In this document: piece by piece, positions 19,661 to 30,557 of the stretch
How positions within the stretch are numbered: position 1 is the stretch's first letter
Layout: each line of letters starts with the position of its first letter
DNA from: Gonapodya prolifera JEL478
Lineage: Eukaryota; Monoblepharomycota; Monoblepharidomycetes; Monoblepharidales; Gonapodyaceae
Length of the DNA: 44,396 nucleotides
Reading direction: 5' to 3'
Assembly (NCBI GenBank): GCA_001574975.1
Contig: KQ965747.1
Coordinates: forward strand, 3,915 to 48,310
Translations under genes and position numbers: made by a program
Notes under the pieces: model-generated
The model's database searches: none
What the model was told of the DNA's origin: nothing
Seen by the model: the letters and a program-made list of their open reading frames with translations, nothing else

Positions 19661-21901
19661 TCAAACCCGTCCACCTCCAACATCCCCGACCCTTGCCGTC
19701 GCATCGTCGTCCCTCCTTCCCACCACTTGCTGTCCCTGCACGCCTACGCCCGGCATGCCCTGTGCCGCGGTCCGCCACCTGTGGTCTGCTCCAGCGCCAG
19801 CGGGATGGACGGGCGCGGGGTTGTGTCCCTGCACGCCTTGAACACCGTTGACGCCTGGAACGACACCGGTGCCGGTCTGCAAAGGATGGGGTTGTGGGCG
19901 CCACTGATCCGCAGCCGGAGCGACGGCTGGCGGAACCTGCTGCATCTGCTGCTGCCCCTGCATCCCCGCACCATTCGCCCCACCAGCCCCCACGGCCGGT
20001 CTTCCCGGTGGCCCCACCACATCCTGCGTCGGCGCACCCTTCGCCCTGGCGACATTTGAGAACTGCGGCAACGAATCCATCCTACTTGTCGTATTGGGCG
20101 CTGTTCGGTCGAGTGCGAAGACGGCGGTCGGGGGGTCCGGGGAGACGTGGGAGAGCGGGAAGTGGCCCGAGGCTTGTGTTGTGGTGTGGAAGCCCTGGAG
20201 TGGGGAGTGCATGAGAGGTGGGGGAGTGGGTGAGACTCAACGTTCGTATTCACCAAAGCAACTTCAATTCCCCGCCCCGCCTGCTTCCCCCTTGCGCTCC
20301 AACTCTATGCCAATCAAAAAATAAAAAAATAAAAAAAACCGCCGCGCGTTGAGGCCACAATCTCGCACCGCGAGTGTACTCCGCTCCGCGATCCTTTTGC
20401 CTCCAGCAAACAGCCTCGGTCAGCGCCTTGCGGCGCTTAGGCCTCGGCCTCGCTCTCTCTATCTTGCAAAAACTCACCGACCCCCACCCATCCGCAAACG
20501 CCAAATTGACAAAAATCTCATCCCCCCTGCCAAACCCAATCTCATCCACTTCTCTGGGCTCGTAATCGCCAATCGCGAACATCATGCGGCGCACACTCGT
20601 TGGCGGGCGCGGTAGCGGCGGCTGCTGGCCCGCGCCCCCCGTGCCTGTCGGGGACCCAGGGGCGAGGGACCGGAGGGAATTGATTTCACCCAACAACTGT
20701 GCATTATGGTTCCTCAAAGTGGTATTCTCCCCCCTGAGCGTGGCCATATCGGACCTCAACGAGGCCAGCTCGGCGCGGGCGGCCGTCATGTCGGACCTGA
20801 GATTGGTGTTGTCCTGGCGTAGGGTTGAGATGTCGGCGTCGAGTTGGGTGGAGCGGGAGCGGAGGGATGTGGTTTCGTGGGTTAGGGTGGTGTGGAGGGA
20901 TTGCAGGGCGGTGAGTGTGTGTTGGAGGTCGGAGCCTTTGCTGGTGGGTCGGGTGGACGTGGGGGGGAGGGCGTGTGAGTGAGGGGAGAGGAAGGGGGAA
21001 GAAGAGAATGGAAGGAATGAGGATTCCACTCGATATCAAACCCATTCACTACCGACACAGAACCCAATCTTCTCGCACGGCATTCAGCGATTGCATTGCT
21101 CCTTCAAAATGTCCATTCACGTGAATTGAATTCCCGCTCCGCGATGGACCATTCAACTCCGGTAGAGAATGCACTGCAATGGATCATTCGCCGGCGGTGG
21201 AAATATGCACTCCGCGCTCTAATAGCCGCTTCGCGGATGAATCGCCTCCGACGGAAAGACTCGCTGCGCTCGCGTCGTCTCCCCTCCACTCGGCTCCGCC
21301 TTCGTTCCGTCTCGACCACCTCGCTCCTCTGGCCAGCTGGCTTCGCTCGCCGGCCTCCGTCGCTCGGGGACACGTACCGTTCCGCCTCCTTCGCCTTCTC
21401 CATCTCGGCGACGACCTTGGCCTCTGCCGCTGCAGCCCTAGCCGTCAACTCGAGGATCTTGTCTGCCATCCCTCCACCCGCGGAGACTCCTGACACGACC
21501 GATGTAAGAGACAAGACGGATTCCGAGCTGTCCATTCTAAGCGGCTGTCGCGGTGGAGATGGAGACTGTTGTAGGGGCACGAGCGGGTCTGGCACCTTGC
21601 GTCTCAACTCTGGCACCGATGTCGAAGCACTGGCCGGTGGCACAGCTGGCACCGCCGACGGGTTCTCCGCGTTTGGCGACGGCGTCCTCCCGCGCTCTCT
21701 GTCGCCCTCTCCAGCCGACGACGTAGGGGTGTGCGGTGGCGTGGTCGGCGTGCCATCCGACGTTGTTGGAGGTGCCCTCTGACTCCCGCTGCCGGACTCA
21801 GCGCTTCCCTTCCCGTCCACGCTGCCACTCCCCGCACTCGTCCTTGTGCTCGTGCTGTCCACGTCTCCCGCTCCTCTTGCCCCGTGCACTGTCGGCGCCA
21901 T
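19661..21901 (-). CDS. Coiled-coil plus SH3-domain protein, family member without ankyrin repeats
   Basis: Exons 21901-21378, 20940-20478 and 20194-19661 join in frame to about 506 residues. The N-terminal 130 residues are Ser/Pro/Thr-rich. A coiled coil begins with ARAAAAEAKVVAEMEKAKEAE and continues as leucine/serine heptads (LRQDNTNLRSDM, LRGENTTLRNHN). The SH3 domain follows: RRMMFAIGDYEPREVDEIGF (ALYDY-equivalent), GDEIFVNLAFADGWGSG (the conserved Trp) and ASGHFPLSHV (the conserved Pro). An intron of phase 0 splits the SH3 exactly after GWGS. The tail (TTSRMDSLPQF, QDVVGPPGRP) resembles the tail of the gene at 33345-35159, then becomes Gln/Gly/Pro-rich. An alternative upstream start near 22049 is in another frame. 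Likely an adaptor that binds Pro-rich partners; the partner is unknown. Confidence 0.75.
20340..20470. repeat. GC-rich repeat in the SH3-splitting intron
   Basis: The 283-nt intron 20195-20477 contains CACCGCGAGTGTACTCCGC and CTCCGCGATCC on the plus strand and the palindrome-like GCGCCTTGCGGCGC. The reverse complement reads like the GGTGCGAGTACCCCGCG and CTCGCGGAGCG words in aminotransferase intron 3. Confidence 0.5.
21130..21377. repeat. GC-rich repeat in the long intron of the coiled-coil/SH3 gene
   Basis: The 437-nt intron 20941-21377 holds CCCGCTCCGCGATGG, GAATGCACTGCAATGGATC, ATCATTCGCCGGCGG, GCACTCCGCGCTC and CCGCTTCGCGG. On the reverse strand these resemble the repeat words of aminotransferase intron 3, including the GCGAATGAT..TGCA order. 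Confidence 0.55.
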
Positions 21902-22049
21902 TCTTCTCCCCCTTCGGTTCCGTCGCTTTCTTTGTCTTTCTCTCCGTTTCTGGTCTCCGGGTAAAAGAAAGGGTGTTGAGGGTGTTGAGGGCGGTGTAGC
22001 GTGAAGGGTCCAGGAGGCCCAGTCCGATGGGAGGGGACGATGGAGGCAT

Positions 22050-22390
22050 TATGTCGTCATGTAATGAGACGAGAACAGAATGCGATCGCGCGGGGAAAGC
22101 GGTGGGATGACGTGGTCACTTGGCGTGGTGGATGCAGGCGAGGGCATTCCGATGGGACGGGTCGAGATCTGTCATGCCCCACCGTCAGCTCGACACGCTC
22201 CGCCGGTCTTATGTGCGAGTCATTCCACACCGATTCTGGGTCGATCCGACCGCCGAGTTATGCAATTGATGCAACTACGGCGGTGGTCAGTCATCCCAAA
22301 TCCTGATGAAACCCGGGGCCATTACGTAGCCGTAAATTTGTACAAAACACGGTTAGGGTATCTTGGCGTGTTTCAAAGCGTTACCTATTC
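22050..22390. other. Upstream region of the coiled-coil/SH3 gene
   Basis: No gene is seen. The stretch probably includes the promoter of the minus-strand SH3 gene and leads into the repeat array. Open frames (22001-22306, 22080-22631) have no motif. Confidence 0.4.
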
Positions 22391-25300
22391 CCTTCAGATG
22401 TCGAGACACCTGTGTATCACTCGCCTGAAAATGGTCACATTACTGTACGTCTCAACGCTCACCAAGAGCTGGCCATCCCTTTTGCTCTCCTCCGTGGTGA
22501 CACAAGCTCTTCCCTGCCAAAAGTTTAAAAACCACCGCCACGGGACATCATATGGCGGTGGGTCAAGTACGGTTGGGGTGGTCAGTTTGCAATTCTGGAG
22601 TTTTTCGATGTCATCACCTTCCCAAGTATAACAACACGACACCGTCTTGTGGGAAACCCGATTTCGACAAGCCAGGTTGGTGAGAAGGTGGCCCGCAAGG
22701 AGCCAGGAGGTCCTTTAAGCGCTTTCGCTGCCGGAACATTCTCCAAAAGTGATGTCATCAACTACATTTGTGTCCTACCACCAAGGGAAAAAAATGCCCC
22801 CCCTTGACGGGTTATGCGACATAAAAAGCAAAGCGATGAAAAACAGCCTATGAGAAAACGGCGTGAAAGACACAGTATGCACCTTCGTGGTTACAACATT
22901 CTCCAAAAACAATGTCCAGTCCCTCATAGTGTGCGTTGTGCTAGCATGATAGTGTAGCTCGAAAGCCGAGACTCAATTGGGGAAGACGTTTTGACTGGGC
23001 AAGCGCATCTTGAAAGGGAGAAAACAACACGACATGACGTGGTGTGGAACCCAATCTAGTGCAAACGGATTTCAAATGACGACTAAGAAAGAGTATTTCT
23101 GGTGGTGTTTCACGCCTTAGCAGTCACAACAGTCTCCAAAAGCGATGTCATCAATAATTCTCGCACATTCCCGAATTTCAGTCATATCAACGTGCCCAGT
23201 CTCTTATATTGTTTGTTGCGAGAACAGGAGAGTGTAGTCCGAAAGCAGAAACTCGATCTCGCACAAGAAGTAGTGCCATGGCAACTCCAAAGGGAGAAAA
23301 TCAACATGACATGATGTGGTGTGGAACTCGATGCAGCGCAAATCTCACATAACAATTGAGAAATAAGAAAGAGGATCACTGGTGCGGTTTCACGCTTCCA
23401 ACGTCAGACCATTCTCCAAAAGCAATGTCATCAATCTGTCGCACGCATTTCCGAGGCGGAACATTGAATGGGACCCCAAGCCATGTCGTTGTGAAATAGT
23501 GACCCGCAAGGAGGTCCTTTACGCGCATTCGTGGCTGAAATTCTTCAAGTATGCTGTCATCATACATGTGTCCGTCCTAGCACCAAGTAAAACAATATGA
23601 CCTGCCTTCATGGGAAGTGCAACACAAAAAGCGAGATCTGACAGAAATTGTGATGAGAAAACGGCATGCAAAAAGACAATGTAAGCGCATTCGCAGTCAG
23701 AACGATCTCTAAAACTGATATCATGACTCTGTCGTAGGGCCTATTCCCAGGTAGAACAACATGCGAAGACTCGGTACGGAACCCGAAATAAGTACGCTAT
23801 GAGTTGAGAAAGTGCCGCGCAAGAAGGTCTTGTAAGCACATTCGCGGCCGTGACATTCTCCAAAGGTGATGTCACTCAAACATATAAAAGAACATCCCGC
23901 CTTGATGTGGAATGCAACAAGAGGAAATAAATTGAGATGAGAGAATTGGAATGAGAAAACCGCGCGCAAACAGAATATTCTCCAAAAGTGATGTCATTCA
24001 AATGTGCATCCGTTCAACCACCACGTGAGAGAACATGCCGCGCATTGATATGAAATGCGACGCGAAAATCAAAATTACGATGCACAATTGCAAGGAGAAA
24101 GTAGCGTACAAGACGCCGAAGTGCTTTGGCGTCCACAACGTTCTCCAAAAGCGATGCCGTCAATCTCGCTCGCACCGGCCCAAACATCAGTCCCTCTTAA
24201 CGTGCTCAGTTTGATTTAGTGCGCGTTACGAGAATAGGAGAGTGAAAGCCTAAACTCAATCTTACAAGAAGTATTTACCTGACATCTCCCTTTGTAGTAA
24301 AACAACATGGCACGGTGAATTAGAGTGCAAATGCGAAGTGAGAGCACTCCGTTCCCGAGTCCACACACTTTTTCCAGGTCCAAATCTAACCTCCTTGAGA
24401 ATGATTGGTCCGTCTTCTTGCTCGGGGTCACCTTCTGGGGTTTCCCAATGTTCTTTTCTTCTCGGAGTTGTTCCTGTTGAACGCCCTACATATCAGCCTA
24501 CTCTAAGGCTTTTGTATCCCTCAAGTAAGACTACAATATCCCTCAATCCTCCCTTCACTTCAAAACACGACTAGAATGTCCGATCAATGTCCCACAAAAT
24601 TGTATCAATGACTGTACATCTTTAAATCGACAGCTGGACTGACTTTCCCTACGACAGTAGCCCAAAAGTCAAAATCTGAAACTGAAAAGTGCAAGAAGCA
24701 GTGACCTGGCATCTCAAAGGGAAGAAGAAAACATGACAAGATGTGGAGTGGCACCAAAAATATGTAGTGCCAAATACAGGTCAAAGATGAGAAAGAGCAG
24801 TACTGGTGGCGTCTCACGCCTTCGCAGTCACCATTCTCCAAAAGCGAATATGTAGTCAATTTGTTGCATGGTCTATTCCCACGCAAAACAAATCGGCATG
24901 AAAGACAAGGAGCCGTGAAATGGCAAGCTATCAATAGAAACCCGGTGCGCGATGGGTTCCTAATGCGGATTCGGGGCCAGAACATTCTCCAAAAGTGATG
25001 TCACCAGAGTTGGGTCCATCCTACCACCAAGCAAAACAATATGCCACGCTTTGTTGGGGAATGCGACACAAAAAGCAATATTTTGAAGCAAAATTGGGAT
25101 GAGAAAGTTGGCACGCAAGACTCTGCAAGCGCATTCGCGGCCTAACGTTCTCCAAAAGCGTCATGAATGTGTCCGTCCACCGACCAAGGAAAACAACATG
25201 CACCGCTTTGACGGGGAATGCAACACAAAAATCAAGATTTGAGGAACATTTTAATGAGAAAACGGAGTGTCAGACACAGTAAGCTCTGTCGCAGGGCTTA

Positions 25301-25440
25301 CTACAGGTGGAACAACGTGCAACAACAAGATACGGAATTCGATTCAGACAAATACTCGTTGAGAGATTGGCGTGCAACGTGGTATTCTAAGCGCTTTCGG
25401 TGCCATTTTGTTTATTGAAACATTGAGCAAATTTTTACAA
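22390..25440. repeat. Degenerate array of complex repeats, gene-free
   Basis: The core CATTCTCCAAAAGYGATGTCATCAA recurs with changes near 22739, 22908, 23131, 23410, 23858, 23977, 24141, 24834, 24982 and 25149, with a weaker copy at 23706. Two longer contexts alternate. Context 1 continues with a GTCCGTCCTACCACCAAG-like word, AACAACATG, GGGAATGCAACACAAAAA and GATGAGAAAACGGCGTG (for example 22740-22880, 24980-25150, 25150-25290). Context 2 has GTCTCTTATATTG, GCGAGAACAGGAGAGTGTAG, CAACTCCAAAGGGAGAAAA and GATGTGGTGTGGAAC (for example 22910-23060, 23130-23330, 24140-24330, 24690-24770). No long open frame occurs, so this looks like an old satellite or a nest of decayed elements. Confidence 0.8.
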
Positions 25441-26150
25441 TTAACCCCGGCCACCAAACACGACGAGCAGAGCAGCACGGAAGACATGGATTGCGCCCAT
25501 CGGCATCCTTGGCAATAGAGGACACCCTCTTTTCGTCCACTGTTGCTCGCGATCCCGGTCTCCATTGCCATTCCAATCAAATGCACAGCAATCGCGTACA
25601 TGTAATAGTACTAGCCAAATGAGTACAATACGAGTATGATTCATCCACACATCTTTGCCCAGTCTGTCATCGTCTCGAGATGTCGGCATGACAGGTTGGT
25701 CGACATTCAACGAGTCCCGCGCCTTACTAGCAACGAGGTCCTTATTGCAGGAGCAATCAAGTGCGCTCCGTCTCACCGTCACTAGGACGTCCCACCAGCC
25801 CCGAATCCGAATCGCAGGGTGTTGGGCTGCACGATTTCGCGAACACAGTAATGTACTCACCACCCGACCGTTTTTCCATCGTCACGTCTGATGCATTGGA
25901 GCAAAATCGACAACGTTTGTCTCAATGAATCGCATGATGTGATGGCAGAAAATCCTCGCGAAGAACGCCATCCAGCCGACAACGCCAAAATCCAAATGGC
26001 TGGTCCGGACATCCATTGCGATCCTGTTGAGCGTCTGGTACCAATGATTCGGGGGTGAGACCAAAAACACGGTATAGTACCACACTGAGGATTGAGATAA
26101 ACAAGGCATAGCCACTTTGTTCTCAGGCGTAGATTTGATCTTTTCAATTT
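25441..26150 (-). other. Possible remnant or exons of a hydrophobic minus-strand protein
   Basis: Minus-strand frames at 25882-26150 (VWYYTVFLVSPPNHWYQTL, GVVGWMAFFARIFCHH) and 25441-25863 (WMNHTRIVLIWLVLLHV) encode hydrophobic, protein-like stretches with possible membrane segments. I could not join them convincingly or find a start or stop that makes a whole gene. They sit upstream of and antisense to the ankyrin gene start. No family is recognised. Confidence 0.25.
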
Positions 26151-26286
26151 TATATTTCAACAGGCGCGTCTCTGCCCGACCACAGCCCGGGTGTATCCGT
26201 TTACGCGTCCGTTGCCTCTCCATCCATTCTCCCTCCCAACCCCTGCTCGCTCTCCTTACGCACTCTACTCGCCTTCCAGTGCCCCA

Positions 26287-27820
26287 ATGCCATCCCCGCC
26301 CTCCCCGCTCATCGCCGCCGTCGAGTCCCACTCCCCATCCGCCGTCGCATCCCTCCTCTCTGCGGGCGCATCCCCTCACGCTCGAAAACGCGTCTCCATT
26401 TCCTGCATCGTTGTCTCTCCCGACGGATCTTGCACTCTCCGCACCGCCACAACGCCGGGCGAATCCGCGCTGGCACTCGCCATTCTGCACCGCCAACCTG
26501 CAATCGTCCGCCTGCTTCTCGCCCACGGCGCAGATCCGTGCGCGCCCGTACGGCTGCGAATCCCGAATTGGACGATCGGTGCGCGAGTATGGACGCAGAG
26601 GGAGTGGGACAGCGCGCGTTGGTGGTGCACGATCTCCTTCCCAAACGCACTCTCGTTCGCCCTGGCACGGCATGGCTCAATCACCACGTCCACCGGCGCC
26701 ATGTCTCCCTATCCCGACTCCGACGCCGATCTCACGCTCGAACTCAACCTGCCTGGACCAGACGTGCTCATCCACCACCCATACATCCGCGACGCAGCAT
26801 GTACAGAGTTCAAAATCCAGTTCCCTCCGTTACGCGTTCTCTACGACTTAATCAGACATGGCGGGAGGATGGAAAAGTTCGAGACGGGCGTCGTGGTCAG
26901 GTGTCGCGAGTGGGAGGAGATCGAGGTGCAAAAGGTCCGCGATGCGCGGGAGGGGCGGGAGGCGGATGGTTCGGGATGCGCGCATGCGAAGAAGGGAGAA
27001 GCGGATGTTAAGGGAAAAAAAACGGTTCGAGACGTTGGACATGTTGGAAACGTCAATTTTGGGAAGGGGGATAGTGGGACGGTTGGGACAGCACACGCTC
27101 CTTCTGTCTCTACTCCTGCGACTACTCCTGCTCGAACTGCTCCTGCTCGGACTGAATCTACTGCTGACTTGGCCAAACCACTCCCACCAACCCCAACACC
27201 AACCCCTTTACGTTCCTCATCACGGCACTCGCGTTCCACAACAATCGGCGTCACCCCATCCCACCCATCCCACCCATCCCTCCACCGCGCTGCCTCGCCG
27301 GCTGCGGAACCAGTACTGGTTGATCCTGTTGAGCCACGGCCCATGTCTGCGGTTGCGGATATCGTCAGTGGTGATCCTCCACCCATTGTGATGGGCACGG
27401 ACACGGACGCGGACCCGGGTGTCCTCGCCGTCCCAACGAGTGCGGACGCAGCCGACCACCTCTCGGTCCCCACGAGCGGCGAGCTCGATAATTCATCTGT
27501 AAGTCTTCTCTTCTCCCCAGTCCCCAAAATCTTCTCGTCCCCGTCGACACACTTCCACAGCTTGAACTGACTTATATCCTCGACACCTTTAGGAAGAATA
27601 CTTCACCGACGCACGCGCATCCTCATCTTCCCCTACCAACCTCTCGTCTGTCTCCATCGACGCACCTTCCACGATCATCGCTCCTCTATCTCACATGTCC
27701 ACCGTGCCTCCCGAGTCTCACGTATATCACCGCGACCCATCTACGGTTCCTCGAAGGTCGTTTGCGGACATTGTGCCGTTCGAGAGTATGAGTCTGCCAA
27801 GGGGAGGGGAGGGTGTGTAG
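26287..27820 (+). CDS. Ankyrin-module protein with Pro/Ser-rich tail, family member without SH3
   Basis: Exons 26287-27498 and 27593-27820 give about 479 residues. The N-terminal part has the family pattern: LIAAVESHSPSAVASLLSAG, ASPHARKRVSI, GESALALAILHRQPAIVRLL and LAHGADP (ankyrin-type), then the tryptophan-rich block VWTQREWDSARWWCTISFP and NALSFALARHG. A weak third repeat follows (VLYDLIRHGGRM). The second half is Pro/Thr/Ser low complexity (PTPTPTPLRSSS), ending in PRRSFADIVPFESMSLPRGG. There is no coiled coil and no SH3, but the Pro-rich tail could itself be an SH3 ligand for the sibling proteins, which is inference. An upstream in-frame ATG at 26191 would add 32 residues. The intron at 27499-27592 has a good GTAAGT donor. 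Confidence 0.72.
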
Positions 27821-28712
27821 ACAGGGTCGTGTAGGCGGTGGAGTGCTGGCAGATGGAGGATGTGAACTGAACTGGGGATCGCGTTTGTGTTTCGTGCAGA
27901 TTGCAGTGCTAGCTTTTGTATGGTTTTGAAAAAAAAGAAACATATTTTGGGTACTTGATCGTTTGACAGCGGCATGCTCTTTCATCATTCACTCAAGACA
28001 TCGACGTCGCGACGTCAGTGGTGGTGACCCCGCGAAAATACATAGCTTAAAATAGTCCCGGCACAGCGTCCGGCAAAGAATCATGGCTCGCCGGCCACGA
28101 CTGCACGCAGGCATGCGAGAATCCGAGAGGTGCTGATGGGTTTTGACGGTTGGGCGGGGCGAAGACGTCGACGATTTGCCTTGGTGGAATCTGCCAGCTG
28201 ATCACGGGTCGGCGACCTCTCAATCACCCAATCATGATCCAACGACGTCCCACCCGGACCACCAATGTTGATTAAATCCGACTGATTCCCTTCACTTCCA
28301 TCCACACCAACACCCGCACCCGCACCAGAACCTTCCCCACCACACTTGGACGTCGCCGCATACTCAGTCAAGTGTTATGCGTCCGCGCCGCCTTGACTTC
28401 CCTCCGGAGCTTTCTCCCTTGTCCATCCTGGCAAATGCCTTTGATCACTTGCAAATGCCAAGCCGGTGTTGCTTACCAACTGCTTTTGTAGCATTGCACC
28501 TATCGATTCCATTGTTACAGGGTTGTACGTTCGAGTATAACAAGGTCTAACTGGCCGGACCGACTCGTTCCGCATGTGGCGTTCTCCTGAGGTATCCCCA
28601 AACTAAACCCCGCCATTTTCAGACGCAACCGAGGTGAGAGAGCGGACTGGGGGAGTACTTTGCTCCTACGGTTTTTCATCTGGATCGTCCGTCTGCAGTC
28701 GCTATCGCATCA
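27821..28712. other. Intergenic stretch with a weak minus-strand ORF (28081-28371)
   Basis: The minus frame at 28081-28371 codes for about 96 residues with a Gly-rich start and a basic RRRLRPAQPSKP patch. It is preceded in the same frame by another open stretch up to 28575, separated by a TAA. It may be a short gene or chance; I cannot tell. The rest is probably the F-box gene promoter. Confidence 0.35.
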
Positions 28713-30221
28713 ATGGAATCCTCCTTACCACCGGAGATTTGGCACAGGATCTTTCGCAAACTCCAACCTTCCACTTTCTACTCCATCCTCCCGCGCGTAT
28801 CAAAAACCTGGCTTGTGAATCAGTGCACCGCGGCCCCTGGAAACGATGGGAAAGTCGGTGTCGCGATCACCCTTGTGATTTGCCGATACATTCCGGAAAA
28901 CTTCTTGCTCTACCTCCCGGACCTTCGGTACCTGGAGCTCGCAGATATCCAAGGACTTGCGTTGGTGGATATCGTCGCCCCGATGTACCAATTTTCGGTG
29001 GACGATCGGTCAGACGTCCAACGGGCAGTAGGGGGAAAGGGAGATCGAACTGTTACACTGCCTCGATGGAACGCCGTGAATGCTGAAATAGCAGTTGATG
29101 ATTCGTTCTTCATGCGCCGTAGCCCTCACTTGGCCGAAGACATTTTACGTGCGGTTGAAATCCTTGTCGCGTCCGTCCTGGGTCTGTCCGAATCACGCGT
29201 CACCGCGTCCGTTCAGGATCTCTGTATTTCGCGGGATGGCTTTCATGGCATTAGCGGAGACCCGCGTGCTGTGCGTGCTGTGCAGCACATGACGCGTAAT
29301 CTCCAGGCTTCCTTTGTCGCGACGAACAAGTTATCGCGCCAGTTCCTCAAACCGTGGGATTTTCCCGGGATGTTGACGTACAGAGGAGTGTTTGTAACAA
29401 CGTGGAAGGAGGTTGCAGAGATCGCGAGAGACCTCGAGGATACTCAGCATCTTGAAATTCATACTTACGGATGGGATTTAACACGTGAGGAGTCGCTTGA
29501 TGTTCCCGAGGAAGTTCAGATGAAGACGACGGGTGCAACTTGGGATGCACCTACGGATTTTGAGCCCTTTCCGGTTCTTGCGACTTTCCCCAAATTCAAT
29601 GAATTGGGGACGTTTCCACTCGATCGAACGGGCTATATTTTGTCACACCGCTCGACCACCCCAGCGTATTTGTCCACCCGATTTGGAGTCCTCACAGACG
29701 CTACCTTAAAGTCAAAGAACTCTGTTACAATGCATCATGCCATTTCCTTTATCACTTGGGGTCAGATGCAAAAGTGTGAGAAGTCGGGTACGATCTCCTA
29801 CAACGCAGATTTGACATTTGATAGCCCCAAACTCCTTTCTACCGCACTCGCGGAAACGTCTCCATGCCTCAGCAAGGTTGTGTTGCAGCTTGACGTTGGT
29901 ACAATTCCGGATTTACCGTTGCAGATGAATAGCGCTGAAAATGCGAAGCACTTTCATATGGGACCAGATTCACAATGGAGCGCGTTTTTCCAACTCATGC
30001 CTGGGTCAGAGTATTTCAAAATCATCTTCATAAGCCGGATGGGTATGTTTAATTTACGAGAACACCTCGATTGCATGGTCGAGGAGATCAAGTGTGAAGC
30101 AAGGCGGCACGGGAGGACGGTGTTTTTCGAACTGGGGGGCAAGGGACATTATCGGTACTACAATGAGAACGAGTTGGATCGGTATGCGGACCTTGACGAT
30201 GATCGTGATATTTACGACTAG
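28713..30221 (+). CDS. F-box-like protein, 502 aa, single exon
   Basis: The N-terminus LPPEIWHRIFRKLQPSTFYS followed by ILPRVSKTWL fits an F-box, the segment that binds Skp1 in SCF ubiquitin ligases. The remaining 450 residues hold no leucine-rich repeat or WD pattern that I can name; there are conserved-looking stretches such as LRYLELADIQGLALVDIV, TWKEVAEIARDLEDTQHLEI and SLSKVV-type strands. The C-terminus is acidic (YADLDDDRDIYD). No intron is needed, which differs from the intron-rich genes on the left. A decayed paralog lies at 43615-44130, so this is a local multigene family. Lineage-specific F-box families often turn over fast and select substrates for degradation; the substrate here is unknown. 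Confidence 0.75.
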   Translation: MESSLPPEIWHRIFRKLQPSTFYSILPRVSKTWLVNQCTAAPGNDGKVGVAITLVICRYIPENFLLYLPDLRYLELADIQGLALVDIVAPMYQFSVDDRSDVQRAVGGKGDRTVTLPRWNAVNAEIAVDDSFFMRRSPHLAEDILRAVEILVASVLGLSESRVTASVQDLCISRDGFHGISGDPRAVRAVQHMTRNLQASFVATNKLSRQFLKPWDFPGMLTYRGVFVTTWKEVAEIARDLEDTQHLEIHTYGWDLTREESLDVPEEVQMKTTGATWDAPTDFEPFPVLATFPKFNELGTFPLDRTGYILSHRSTTPAYLSTRFGVLTDATLKSKNSVTMHHAISFITWGQMQKCEKSGTISYNADLTFDSPKLLSTALAETSPCLSKVVLQLDVGTIPDLPLQMNSAENAKHFHMGPDSQWSAFFQLMPGSEYFKIIFISRMGMFNLREHLDCMVEEIKCEARRHGRTVFFELGGKGHYRYYNENELDRYADLDDDRDIYD

Positions 30222-30557
30222 GATGATGAAGACGAATATGAGTATTTTTTGGATAATGGCGCGTAGAAACTGTCTGACGCGACTATCCTGTATGTACCAA
30301 ACAGTTTTGAAAGATGAACGACATCCGGCGGCGATGTCCCTCTCTCACCCTTGTGCACGTCGCATTTGTCAGCATCGTTGATCGTACTCATGAAGATAAT
30401 CATACAAATACCGAGGGAAGCATTGTCTGCCCTGCTTTTCACTTTCGTGCTTCACTACCTGCGCATTTGTCCCTTGAAGACTGGAAAGAAGTCGCAGGAT
30501 GGCCGATCGAAGTATCCAAACCGCTCAATCAAACAACATCCTTCCACGAGAAAAGAA
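30222..30557. promoter_or_regulatory. Short upstream region of the ankyrin/SH3 gene
   Basis: This 336-bp gap between the F-box-like stop and the next start is open in one frame back to about 30351, but family alignment places the true start at 30558. No clear promoter element was seen. Confidence 0.4.

Noticed and set aside
19500-19904. Arg-rich minus-strand ORF
   Set aside because: It overlaps the SH3 gene's last exon in another frame and has the composition of a GC-driven shadow.
21798-22049. ORF starting MPPSSPPIGLGLLDPSRY as first exon of the SH3 gene
   Set aside because: It looks protein-like but is in a different frame from the downstream exon and I found no donor/acceptor pair to join them. 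It could still be real if a junction is found.
22390-25440. CRISPR-like array
   Set aside because: Repeats are degenerate, unevenly spaced and much longer than CRISPR repeats, and the genome is eukaryotic.
26841-27527. Minus-strand 228-residue ORF
   Set aside because: Complement of the Pro/Thr-rich tail of the ankyrin gene; low-complexity shadow.
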